Source: Pseudolabrys sp.
GTDB taxonomy: Bacteria > Pseudomonadota > Alphaproteobacteria > Rhizobiales > Xanthobacteraceae
Assembly (NCBI GenBank): GCA_026125925.1
Contig: JAHCKF010000135.1
Location: forward strand, 1-8,397
Direction of reading: 5' to 3'
Length of the DNA stretch: 8,397 nucleotides
Below are positions 1 to 7,308 of the stretch, piece after piece. Under the pieces are notes generated by a model. The model searched no databases. It was not told the origin of the DNA and worked only from the letters and a program-made list of their open reading frames with translations. Each line of letters begins with the position of its first letter. The stretch's first letter is position 1. The position numbers were made by a program, and so were the translations under genes.

Positions 1-322
1 CGGCTCGACCACCGACCTCACCTTTACGGTGCCGTCGTCCGACTACGAGCGCGCCCGCGTCACCATCGAGAAGGCCAAGGCCCAGATCGGCTACGAGCGC
101 ATGGACGGCGCCACCGACGTCGCAAAGGTCTCGGTCATCGGCATCGGCATGCGCAGCCATGCCGGCGTCGCCGCCTCCGGCTTCAAGGCGCTGGCCGAGC
201 AGAAGATCAACATCCTGGCGATCACCACCTCGGAGATTAAATTCTCCGTGCTGATTCACGCCAACCAGACCGACCTTGCCGTGCGCACCCTGCACAAGCT
301 GTACGGGCTGGATAAGGGCTGA
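1..322 (+). CDS. lysC: Aspartate kinase, C-terminal ACT-domain part (5' end outside window)
   Basis: Aspartokinase phosphorylates L-aspartate with ATP, the first step of the aspartate pathway to lysine, threonine, methionine and diaminopimelate. Only the last 106 residues are visible, read from base 2 to the TGA at 320-322. They match the C-terminal regulatory half of the family: a VSVIGIGMRSHAGVAASGFK segment (start of the last ACT repeat), then INILAITTSEIKFSVLI, then a closing AVRTLHKLYGLDK. In this family the paired ACT domains bind lysine and/or threonine for feedback inhibition. The catalytic kinase domain lies outside the window, so nothing can be said about start, promoter or inhibitor specificity. 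The usual motif order is intact and the gene ends normally. A palindromic element begins 22 bp after the stop, followed by ptsP on the same strand. Confidence 0.95.
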   Translation, partial: GSTTDLTFTVPSSDYERARVTIEKAKAQIGYERMDGATDVAKVSVIGIGMRSHAGVAASGFKALAEQKINILAITTSEIKFSVLIHANQTDLAVRTLHKLYGLDKG

Positions 323-343
323 TCGCACGAAATTGCCAGACGC

Positions 344-446
344 TGTCATGGCCGGGCTTGACCCGGCCATCCCGCTTAGGCGGGCACGGCGTGTCCCTAA
401 GCGGGTTCACCGGGTCACGCCGCTGCGCGGCGGCCCGGTGATGACA
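344..446. repeat. REP-like palindromic intergenic element with three arms
   Basis: The ends are inverted copies (TGTCAT at 344-349, ATGACA at 441-446). Inside are three further foldable arms: 350-356 with 362-368 (GGCCGGG/CCCGGCC, 5-nt loop); 371-380 with 396-405 (CCCGCTTAGG/CCTAAGCGGG, 15-nt loop); and 408-414 with 434-440 (CACCGGG/CCCGGTG), the last enclosing a second hairpin at 418-432 (CGCCGC, TGC loop, GCGGCG). Only two bases separate arm one from arm two, and two separate arm two from arm three. The GTCATGGCCGGGCTTGACCC start resembles dispersed intergenic repeats I recall from Bradyrhizobium-type genomes. It lies just after lysC and could fold in the mRNA and affect 3' ends, but there is no U-tract for a classical terminator. 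Copy number cannot be judged from one window. Confidence 0.75.
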
Positions 447-480
447 TGGTGTGTCCGAGGGACGACAGGCGCCAGATAAC

Positions 481-510
481 TTGCCCCCCTCTATCCCCAG
501 CGGCTATAGC
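481..510 (+). promoter_or_regulatory. Weak sigma-70-like promoter candidate for ptsP
   Basis: TTGCCC at 481-486 and TATAGC at 505-510 are 18 bp apart, each matching four of six consensus positions. The -10 candidate sits inside a perfect 12-bp palindrome (CGGCTATAGCCG, 501-512), which could instead be a protein-binding site. A separate CATAAT at 564-569 has no matching -35 element. Transcription from the first candidate would include the hairpin at 581-598 in the leader. Promoters of GC-rich alphaproteobacteria are poorly predicted from consensus, so this is only a pointer. Confidence 0.25.
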
Positions 511-580
511 CGTCCCCATATGCGGTGCGAGGGCTTTGCCGGGCCTTATGGCCGCGTTTCGAGCATAATCGGGCCGTAGA

Positions 581-598
581 CGGAGCCTTCGGGCTTCG
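581..598 (+). promoter_or_regulatory. UUCG-tetraloop hairpin in the ptsP leader
   Basis: CGGAGCC (581-587) pairs with GGCTTCG (592-598) around a TTCG loop (588-591). This gives seven pairs, one of them G-U, closed by the C(UUCG)G combination known to be exceptionally stable in RNA. The hairpin ends 12 nt before the Shine-Dalgarno AAGGGG at 611-616 and 26 nt before the ptsP ATG. No T-tract follows, so it is not an intrinsic terminator. Plausible roles are a 5' stabiliser or a translation modulator; this is inference. Confidence 0.5.
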
Positions 599-624
599 GA
601 TTCGGCTGAAAAGGGGCTTCTTCA

Positions 625-2892
625 ATGCGTGGCGCGCTGGGCGGCCCACGCGTGCTGTTGCGACGCCTCCGCGAGGTCATGGCGGAGCCGGTCAGCGCGC
701 AGGACCGTCTCGACAAGGTGGTCGTCCTGATCGCCGCCAACATGGTGGCGGAGGTTTGCTCCGTCTACGTGTTGCGCGTCGACGGCACCCTTGAGCTGTA
801 CGCCACCGAAGGTCTCAAGCGCGAAGCCGTCCACAACACGGTGATGAAGGCCGACGAAGGCCTGGTCGGCCTGGTGGCCTCGGAAGCCACCAAGATCAAC
901 CTGTCGGACGCGCAAAACCATCCGGCCTATTCGTTCCGTCCGGAAACCGGCGAAGAAATCTACCACTCGTTCCTTGGCGTGCCGATCCTGCGCGCCGGCA
1001 ACACGCTCGGCGTGCTCGTCGTGCAGAACCGGGCGCGGCGGACCTACACCGAGGAAGAGGAAGAGGCGCTGCAGACCACGGCGATGGTGCTCGCCGAGAT
1101 GATCGCCTCGGGCGAGTTGTCGTCACTCGCCCGCCCCGGCGCCGAGCCGGTGGCGCGCCACGCCATCCATATCGAAGGTTCGTCGCTGTCCGACGGCATC
1201 GCGCTGGGCCATGTCGTGCTGCACGAACCGCGCGTCGTCATCACCAACGTCATCGCCGACGACGTGCCGCGCGAATTGAAGCGCCTCGAGGCGGCGCTGG
1301 CGACCTTGCGCGCCGATCTCGACCGCATGGTCGAGCACCGCGACGTCGCCGACGGCGGCGAACACCGCGAAGTCCTCGAAGCCTATCGCATGTTCTCCTA
1401 CGACCAGGGCTGGGCACACAAGATCCGCGAAGCCGTGACCACCGGCCTGACCGCCGAAGCCGGCGTCGAGCGCGTGCAGTCCGACACGCGCGCGCGCATG
1501 CTGCGCGCTTCGGATCCCTACCTGCGCGACCGCCTGCACGACCTCGACGATCTGTCGAACCGGCTGATGCGCGTTCTGATGGGCCAGGATCACGCGCCGC
1601 GGCGCGACCAGTTGCCGGACAACGCCATCATCGTGGCGCGTTCGATGGGTCCGGCCGCCCTGCTCGACTACGACCGCAAGAAGGTGCGCGGCCTCGTCCT
1701 CGAGGAAGGCGGCCCTACTTCGCACGTCTCGATCGTTGCCCGCGCACTCGGCATTCCGGCGGTCGGCGACATCGCCAACGCCACCGGCCTCGTCGAACAG
1801 GGCGACGCCATCATCGTCGATGGCTCGACCGGCCATGTGCATATGCGGCCGCCGCAGGATATCGAGGCGGCCTATGGCGAGCGCGTCAAGCTGCGCGCCC
1901 GCCGGCAGGCGCAATATCGCCAGCTCCGCGACAAGCCCTGCGTCACCAAGGATGGCAACGCCATCACACTGATGATGAATGCCGGCCTCACCATCGACCT
2001 GCCGCATATGGTGGAGACCGGCGCCGGCGGCATCGGCCTTTTTCGCACCGAGATGCAGTTCATGGTGGCGCCGACCATGCCGCGCGTGTCGGATCAACTC
2101 GCGCTCTATAGAGCCGTGCTCAACGCCGCCGACAGGAAGCCTGTCACCTTCCGCACGCTCGACATCGGCGGCGACAAGGTGCTGCCCTATATGCGCAATT
2201 TCGAGGAGGAGAACCCGGCGCTCGGCTGGCGCGCCATCCGGCTCGGCCTCGACCGTCCCGGCCTGCTCCGCAGCCAGGTGCGCGCGCTGCTGCGCGCGGC
2301 GGGCGGCCGCGAACTGCGCGTGATGTTTCCGATGATCGCCACGGTCGAGGAATTCGACCAGGCCAAGGCGCTGGTCGATATGGAGCTGACCCATCTGCGC
2401 CGCCACGGTCATCAGTTGCCGGAGCGAGTGCATATCGGCGCCATGCTGGAAGTACCGTCGCTGCTGTTCCAGCTCGACGAATTGCTGGAGCGCGTCGACT
2501 TCCTGTCGGTCGGCTCCAACGACCTCATGCAGTTTCTCTACGCCGCCGACCGCGGCAATATGCGCGTCGCCTCGCGCTTCGACATTCTGTCGGCGCCGGT
2601 GCTGCGCGCGCTCAAGGACATTGCCGACCGCGCGGCAACGCACGGCAAGCCGGTGGCGCTGTGCGGCGAGATGGCGTCGCAACCACTCGGCGCCATGGCG
2701 CTGGCCATCCTTGGCTATCGCGCCATGTCGCTAACGCCGTCCGCCGTCGGTCCGGTCAAGGCGCTGCTGCTCAATCTCGATTGCAAGAAGGGCGCAGACG
2801 TGCTGTTGCCCGCTTTGGCCCAACCGGTCGGCACCGTGCCGATCCGCGCCAGGCTCGAAGAATTCGCCCAAGCCGAAGGCCTGCCGCTTTGA
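625..2892 (+). CDS. ptsP: Phosphoenolpyruvate-protein phosphotransferase PtsP (enzyme I-Ntr, GAF domain)
   Basis: PtsP takes phosphate from phosphoenolpyruvate and passes it to NPr and then EIIA-Ntr, a cytoplasmic regulatory relay tied to nitrogen and potassium status. The protein is 755 residues, usual for the family. Domains in order: an N-terminal GAF domain (about 22-160, including [20 protein letters not shown]); the enzyme I N-terminal and swivelling histidine domain (about 175-405), with the phosphorylated histidine at H367 in [20 protein letters not shown]; and the PEP-binding barrel (about 420-715). The barrel keeps R474 (GLFRTE), R510 ([11 protein letters not shown]), the GSNDLMQF segment and C680 (LCGEMAS). 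The ATG at 625 has AAGGGG eight bases upstream, and the N-terminus matches my recollection of related proteins. No key residue is missing. In the family, glutamine sensed by the GAF domain lowers autophosphorylation. The 3' end overlaps the prfA start, so prfA is probably co-transcribed. Confidence 0.96.
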   Translation: MRGALGGPRVLLRRLREVMAEPVSAQDRLDKVVVLIAANMVAEVCSVYVLRVDGTLELYATEGLKREAVHNTVMKADEGLVGLVASEATKINLSDAQNHPAYSFRPETGEEIYHSFLGVPILRAGNTLGVLVVQNRARRTYTEEEEEALQTTAMVLAEMIASGELSSLARPGAEPVARHAIHIEGSSLSDGIALGHVVLHEPRVVITNVIADDVPRELKRLEAALATLRADLDRMVEHRDVADGGEHREVLEAYRMFSYDQGWAHKIREAVTTGLTAEAGVERVQSDTRARMLRASDPYLRDRLHDLDDLSNRLMRVLMGQDHAPRRDQLPDNAIIVARSMGPAALLDYDRKKVRGLVLEEGGPTSHVSIVARALGIPAVGDIANATGLVEQGDAIIVDGSTGHVHMRPPQDIEAAYGERVKLRARRQAQYRQLRDKPCVTKDGNAITLMMNAGLTIDLPHMVETGAGGIGLFRTEMQFMVAPTMPRVSDQLALYRAVLNAADRKPVTFRTLDIGGDKVLPYMRNFEEENPALGWRAIRLGLDRPGLLRSQVRALLRAAGGRELRVMFPMIATVEEFDQAKALVDMELTHLRRHGHQLPERVHIGAMLEVPSLLFQLDELLERVDFLSVGSNDLMQFLYAADRGNMRVASRFDILSAPVLRALKDIADRAATHGKPVALCGEMASQPLGAMALAILGYRAMSLTPSAVGPVKALLLNLDCKKGADVLLPALAQPVGTVPIRARLEEFAQAEGLPL

Positions 2893-3968
2893 TCGCCATT
2901 CCCGAACACCGCCTCGATGCCCTGCTGCACCGCCACGCCATGGTGGAGCGCGAGCTCGCGACCGATTTGAAGCCGGACGAATACGTCAAGCTGTCGCGCG
3001 AATTCTCCGAACTCACGCCGGTCATCGACACCATCAAGGACTATCGCGCTATCGTCAGCGAGATCGCCGACCTCGACGCGATGATCGGCGATGCCGGCAC
3101 CGACGCCGAAATGCGCCGCATGGCAGAGGCCGAGAAGCCGGCCTTGCAGGAAAAGCGCGAGGCGCTGGAAAAGGAAATCCGCGTTGCGTTGCTGCCCAAG
3201 GACGCGATGGACGATCACGACGCCATCCTCGAAATCCGCGCCGGCACCGGCGGCGACGAGGCCGCTTTGTTCGCCGGCGACCTGTTCCGCATGTACGAGC
3301 GCTACGCGGCGCGGCAAGGCTGGACTGTCGAGATCATGTCGCTCAGCGAAGGCGCCAAAGGCGGCTTCAAGGAAATCGTCGCCGAAGTGCACGGCCGCGG
3401 TGTGTTCGCCAAGATGAAATTCGAATCCGGCGTGCACCGGGTGCAGCGCGTGCCGGACACCGAGACTCAAGGTCGCATTCACACGTCGGCGGCGACCGTC
3501 GCCGTGCTGCCGGAAGTGGAAGACGTCGATATCCAGATCAAGGATGACGATCTCAAGATCGACACCATGCGCGCGCAGGGCGCCGGCGGCCAGCACGTCA
3601 ACAAGACGGAATCCGCCATCCGCATCACGCATATTCCGTCCGGCACCATCGTGTTCGTGCAGGAGGAGCGCTCGCAGCACAAGAACAAGGCCAAGGCGCT
3701 CAAGATGCTGCGCGCCAAACTCTATGACGAGCAGCGCTCCAAGCTCGACCGCGAACGCTCCGCCGACCGCAAGAGTCAGGTCGGCTCGGGCGACCGCTCC
3801 GAGCGCATCCGCACCTATAACTTCCCGCAGGGCCGCGTCACCGATCACCGTATCAACCTGACGCTCTACAAATTGCCCGAAGTGATGGAAGGCGACATCG
3901 GCGACCTGATCGACGCGCTGATCACCGAGCACCAGGCCGAACTCATGGCCGCAGAAGCAGCGGCGTAA
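2889..3968 (+). CDS. prfA: Peptide chain release factor 1 (RF1), TTG start
   Basis: RF1 recognises UAA and UAG in the ribosomal A site and triggers peptide release. Read from TTG at 2889 the protein is 359 residues, the normal family size. This start puts the catalytic GGQ at 233-235, the same numbering as E. coli RF1, and it has GAAGG at 2875-2879 upstream, so I prefer it to the in-frame ATG at 2940, which would remove 17 residues. The reading frame is also open upstream inside ptsP, but that part is out-of-frame ptsP sequence. Visible features: an N-terminal helical region (about 1-100), the segment [20 protein letters not shown], the stop-codon recognition tripeptide PDT at 189-191 in [32 protein letters not shown], and a late [20 protein letters not shown] block. 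The start codon overlaps the ptsP stop (TTGA), suggesting translational coupling. Its partner modifier prmC follows directly. Confidence 0.95.
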   Translation: MIAIPEHRLDALLHRHAMVERELATDLKPDEYVKLSREFSELTPVIDTIKDYRAIVSEIADLDAMIGDAGTDAEMRRMAEAEKPALQEKREALEKEIRVALLPKDAMDDHDAILEIRAGTGGDEAALFAGDLFRMYERYAARQGWTVEIMSLSEGAKGGFKEIVAEVHGRGVFAKMKFESGVHRVQRVPDTETQGRIHTSAATVAVLPEVEDVDIQIKDDDLKIDTMRAQGAGGQHVNKTESAIRITHIPSGTIVFVQEERSQHKNKAKALKMLRAKLYDEQRSKLDRERSADRKSQVGSGDRSERIRTYNFPQGRVTDHRINLTLYKLPEVMEGDIGDLIDALITEHQAELMAAEAAA

Positions 3969-3992
3969 CCAGGATCGTTGGGCGGCACGATC

Positions 3993-4895
3993 ATGGCGCG
4001 CATCATTCCCGGACTGAAAACCGACGCCTCGGTTGCCGAAGCGCAGCGCATGATGACGCAATCGTTCCGGCTCGCGGGTCTCGATTCGCCGGAAGCCGAT
4101 GCGCGGCTTCTGCTTGGCCATGCGCTACGGCTCGACCGAGCGCGGTTGCTGTCGCAGTCCGAACGGCTGCTCGACGCGCGTGAAGTCGAAGCGATCCAGG
4201 GCCTGGCGGGACGGCGCCTGCGGCATGAACCTGTGGCGCGCATTCTCGGGCGCAAGGAATTCTGGAGCCTGACGCTTCAGGTCAGCGACGCCGTCCTGGT
4301 GCCGCGGCCGGAAACAGAGACCCTCGTCGAACTGGCGCTCGAAGTCATCGAACGCGACGGCTTGCGCAACGAGCGTCTGCGCATTCTCGATATCGGTACC
4401 GGCACGGGGGCCCTGCTGCTGGCGCTGTTGTCAGAACTCAGGAATGCGATCGGCACCGGCACCGACATCAGCATGAGGGCGCTCGAAGTCGCGCGTGCCA
4501 ACGCCGAGCAGAACAAGCTCGCCGCCCGCTCGCGTTTCGTTTGCAGCAATCTCGCCGACGGCGTCAGCGGTCCTTTCGACCTGGTGGTTTCCAACCCGCC
4601 TTATATCGCGCGCGCCGAGATCAAATCCCTGCAGCCGGAGGTCAGCGAGTACGATCCCGCGCTGGCGTTGGACGGCGGCACGGATGGTCTCGATTTCTAT
4701 CGCGCCATCGCCCGCGAGGCATCGCGGCTGCTAGCGCCAGCCGGCCACCTGATCGTCGAACTCGGTGCCGGACAGGAGGCGCCGGTGGCCACCTTGTTTC
4801 AAAAGGCAGGGTTAACGATTGAACCGGCCCGCCCCGATTTGGCCGGGATTCCGCGGGCTTTATTGGCCATGGCGACGCCGAAAAGCCCGCCCTGA
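3993..4895 (+). CDS. prmC: Release factor glutamine N5-methyltransferase PrmC (HemK)
   Basis: PrmC uses S-adenosylmethionine to methylate the side-chain amide of the GGQ glutamine in RF1 and RF2, which speeds peptide release. From ATG 3993 it is 300 residues. An N-terminal helical substrate-binding domain (about 15-95) includes the GLDSPEADARLLLGHALRLD stretch. A Rossmann methyltransferase domain follows. SAM-binding motif I is ILDIGTGTGALLLALL with D133, and the catalytic NPPY is residues 201-204 in VVSNPPYIAR. A conserved LVPRPETETLVE block precedes motif I, and ALDGGTDGLDFYR follows NPPY. An in-frame TTG at 3978 would add five residues, but AGGA at 3971-3974 is only three bases from it. 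No strong Shine-Dalgarno marks either start, so the exact N-terminus is uncertain. It lies 24 bp after prfA on the same strand, the expected pairing of substrate and modifier. Confidence 0.94.
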   Translation: MARIIPGLKTDASVAEAQRMMTQSFRLAGLDSPEADARLLLGHALRLDRARLLSQSERLLDAREVEAIQGLAGRRLRHEPVARILGRKEFWSLTLQVSDAVLVPRPETETLVELALEVIERDGLRNERLRILDIGTGTGALLLALLSELRNAIGTGTDISMRALEVARANAEQNKLAARSRFVCSNLADGVSGPFDLVVSNPPYIARAEIKSLQPEVSEYDPALALDGGTDGLDFYRAIAREASRLLAPAGHLIVELGAGQEAPVATLFQKAGLTIEPARPDLAGIPRALLAMATPKSPP

Positions 4896-4950
4896 CCGCC
4901 GCGAGAGGGCCTTGCGCCGGAACTGTGGGACAGCCAAAACGGATAATAAA

Positions 4951-5007
4951 CCGCTTGGAAAGCGGTACGGAAACGACTAGCTTCCGGTCACGGAATCGAC
5001 CCGTGAC
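4951..5007 (+). terminator. Two hairpins after prmC, possible 3' end without U-tract
   Basis: Two short hairpins follow prmC: a 6-bp stem with a GGA loop at 4951-4965, and a 7-bp stem (GTCACGG/CCGTGAC) with a 7-nt loop at 4987-5007. Neither is followed by a run of T, so intrinsic termination is doubtful. They may protect a processed 3' end or act with Rho. Reported as a weak candidate for the end of the ptsP-prfA-prmC transcript. Confidence 0.25.
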
Positions 5008-5575
5008 GGTCGCGCCGCCAAGAACCCCGAAGCCGATTGCTTGATGCGGAGGTTCGGTGAGGTGGCGCCGGAACACCGACGAACCGATGTCGATCAACCA
5101 ACGCGATAGGCCGACTGAAGCGTGCGGCCCATCGGTATCGACAGCGACGGGTGCGGATGTTTTCATCGGTTGGGCGCATCGCTGATTGGATCTCGGCTTA
5201 GATCGCTGCATTGATCATGAGAGATGCGCATAACAGGACATTGGCGACGCTGCGGACGAGTGCCGTGGCCTTGGGATTGCTGTAGCCATTACAAACAACC
5301 GGCGCACAACACAGATCGGCTTGGGTGCGGATTACCTGGATTGGGTCCGGCCGCGCGCGGAGGGCGTGCGAACGCGTTGAACAGGGGTGGTGAACGGACC
5401 GGGCGCAAATGACCTTGACGAAAAGGGCGCGCTTTTATCGGCCGGTTTGTGCGGGGATGGCAAATCCGGGTGGACTGTCCGGATGAGCAAGTCTGGACGA
5501 ACCGGTCGGATGATGTGAGCCGACTGTTGGTGAAGCAAGTGCCGTCGGAAACGACCGGCGGCAATACGTGGCAAT

Positions 5576-5610
5576 TTGACTGGCGAATAGCAGTCTTGAC
5601 TAGCGAATAG
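5576..5610 (+). repeat. Tandem 15-bp direct repeat with 20-bp period before the DUF4167 start
   Basis: TTGACTGGCGAATAG (5576-5590) and TTGACTAGCGAATAG (5596-5610) differ at one position and start exactly 20 bp apart, about two helical turns. The second copy runs into the Shine-Dalgarno AGGA (5609-5612). Each copy begins with a -35-like TTGACT, but no good -10 lies 16-18 bp later. The spacing suits a dimeric operator, yet a simple local duplication is also possible. Confidence 0.6.
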
Positions 5611-5617
5611 GATGAGC

Positions 5618-6349
<732 letters not shown>

Positions 6350-6378
6350 ACCGCATCAATTCGGCATTGGACATGATG

Positions 6379-6406
6379 ATGGCCGGGGCTCTGCTCCGGC
6401 CATTTT
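6379..6406 (+). terminator. Intrinsic terminator of the DUF4167 gene
   Basis: ATGGCCGG (6379-6386) pairs with CCGGCCAT (6396-6403). The stem can extend inward by three more pairs, one of them G-U, leaving a three-base TCT loop. A TTTT run (6403-6406) and further T-rich sequence follow on the plus strand. It sits 29 bp after the DUF4167 stop and just before the end of the convergent methyltransferase gene. The minus-strand side lacks a U-tract, so it mainly serves the plus-strand transcript. Confidence 0.75.
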
Positions 6407-6414
6407 CATTTGAG

Positions 6415-7149
6415 CTACACGCCCGGCGTCGGCGCCAAAGCCGGCTCCAGCGCCGGCACCAGGATGCGCCGGCTGCGGCGTTGCGCCGGGATGGCACGGT
6501 AGACCTGCTTGGTCGCCTCGACGATATGCACGCCGGCGAACGGCGCCGACAGCGTGGCGCCGGTGCGCTCCCACGCCACCGCCGTGCGCAGGAACCAGGA
6601 GCCGGACACCGGCGGCACATAAAGCGCCTCGCTCCAGCCGGCCGGCGAGAACCACGCCTCGCGCAAAAGCTGGTTGATCTGGCTGCGCGAATAAGGCCGG
6701 CCATGACCGAACGGCGTCGTATCGGTGCGCGCCCACACGCCGCGGCGATTGGGCACTACCGCAAGCAGCCGGCCGCCGCTCGACATCACGCGCCACACTT
6801 CGCGCAGCAAGCCCATCGGGTCGTGCGTCATCTCGAGCGCATGCACGAGCAGCACGCGATCGACCGCGCCGTCGGTGAGCGGCAGTTCGCTCTCCTCGAC
6901 CAGGGCCGCGAGCGTCGGCCGCGCCGTCGGCCACTTCAGCACACCCTGCGCCGCCGGCATGAAGGCGAGGCAGCGCTCGGCCTCCTCGCGGAACAGGCCG
7001 AGATAAGGCGGCGTATAGCCGATGCCGAGCACGCGCTGGCCGGTCGTGTCGCGCCACTGCGCCCGCACGCCGCGGCCGATGATGCGGCGCGCGACCTTAC
7101 CGAGCGGCTGGCCATAGAAATTGCGCAGATCGACGACGTCGATGGACAT
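6415..7149 (-). CDS. Class I SAM-dependent methyltransferase of unknown substrate
   Basis: A 244-residue protein with a Methyltransf_11-like fold. The region before VLGIGYT (40-46) and that segment itself stand where SAM motif I is expected. Residues 89-106 (LPLTDGAVDRVLLVHALE) correspond to the acidic post-motif strand, and 123-137 (SSGGRLLAVVPNRRG) to the strand after the substrate helix. A conserved-looking FGHGRPYSRSQINQLL (147-162) follows, and the C-terminus is basic then Pro/Ala-rich. Motif I is unusual, with VLGIGYTPPY instead of the common DxGxGxG, so SAM binding is likely but not certain. No signal peptide or membrane helix is visible. ATG 7149 is the first start after an in-frame TAG four codons upstream; no clear Shine-Dalgarno is seen. 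The gene is convergent with the DUF4167 gene and divergent from gloB. The substrate cannot be deduced. Confidence 0.85.
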   Translation of the reverse strand: MSIDVVDLRNFYGQPLGKVARRIIGRGVRAQWRDTTGQRVLGIGYTPPYLGLFREEAERCLAFMPAAQGVLKWPTARPTLAALVEESELPLTDGAVDRVLLVHALEMTHDPMGLLREVWRVMSSGGRLLAVVPNRRGVWARTDTTPFGHGRPYSRSQINQLLREAWFSPAGWSEALYVPPVSGSWFLRTAVAWERTGATLSAPFAGVHIVEATKQVYRAIPAQRRSRRILVPALEPALAPTPGV

Positions 7150-7253
7150 AAGACTAAGCTACCATGGAACGCGCCGAATCCGGGGCACGCGGGCGGCAAA
7201 ATACTGCGTTTCACGAAGGCGCGGGAATATGCAAAAGGTCGGGCGGCGCGTCC

Positions 7254-7305
7254 TGGACCCGCCGCGTCATGATAGGGTTAATACCGATACCAGCCGCCGG
7301 AGGAC
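7254..7305 (+). promoter_or_regulatory. gloB promoter candidate and ribosome binding site
   Basis: The 159-bp divergent gap between the methyltransferase and gloB (7150-7308) should hold both promoters. On the plus strand TGGACC (7254-7259) and GTTAAT (7277-7282) are 17 bp apart, each with four of six consensus matches, giving a leader of about 20 nt. GGAGG at 7299-7303 is a strong Shine-Dalgarno five bases before ATG 7309, which decides the gloB start over ATG 7306. No convincing minus-strand promoter was found. Confidence 0.35.
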
Positions 7306-7308
7306 ATG

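Larger units (their letters stand above)
4896..5617. other. 722-bp gene-free stretch between prmC and the DUF4167 gene
   Basis: I see no credible protein-coding gene on either strand. Short open frames here lack family-like sequence, and the longer minus-strand ones merely run through antisense of prmC. The stretch looks less G/C-rich and more irregular than the flanking genes. Inverted repeats I can see: 4951-4956 with 4960-4965 (CCGCTT/AAGCGG); 4987-4993 with 5001-5007 (GTCACGG/CCGTGAC); 5174-5180 with 5223-5229 (GCGCATC/GATGCGC); 5464-5469 with 5479-5484 (ATCCGG/CCGGAT); and 5502-5508 with 5552-5558 (CCGGTCG/CGACCGG), nesting 5520-5524 with 5544-5548 (CCGAC/GTCGG). No tRNA, RNase P, tmRNA or 6S signature was recognised. 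It probably contains the promoter and a long 5' leader of the DUF4167 gene, or an unrecognised small RNA. Confidence 0.6.

Noticed and set aside
1123..2682. 519-codon open frame on the minus strand opposite ptsP
   Set aside because: The sequence is His/Arg/Ala-rich without recognisable motifs and lies wholly antisense to a clearly conserved ptsP. Such long antisense frames are expected when codon third positions are almost all G or C.
2661..2888. Upstream extension of the prfA frame to an ATG-like start inside ptsP
   Set aside because: The extension is out-of-frame ptsP sequence without RF1 similarity; RF1 length and GGQ numbering fit the TTG at 2889.
3453..3461. Release-factor tripeptide reads PDT instead of the E. 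coli PAT
   Set aside because: The middle residue of PxT varies in RF1, and I recall PDT in other rhizobial RF1 proteins, so this is family variation and does not suggest altered stop-codon use.
2715..4121. 468-codon minus-strand frame opposite prfA and the start of prmC
   Set aside because: It spans three genes antisense, has no family-like sequence, and is explained by the G/C third-position bias of prfA and prmC.
4642..5211. 189-codon minus-strand frame across the prmC 3' end and the following gap
   Set aside because: About half is antisense to prmC, the rest shows no motif, and there is no convincing ribosome binding site.
5224..5412. 62-codon plus-strand frame in the gene-free stretch
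   Set aside because: No ribosome binding site, odd composition (Trp, Cys, Arg and Gly rich) and no recognisable family; treated as chance.
5415..5437. TTGACG plus a T-rich stretch resembling a promoter or terminator in the DUF4167 upstream region
   Set aside because: The spacing between TTGACG and TTTTAT is only about 11-12 bp and the inverted repeat around it is interrupted; neither a promoter nor a terminator can be supported.
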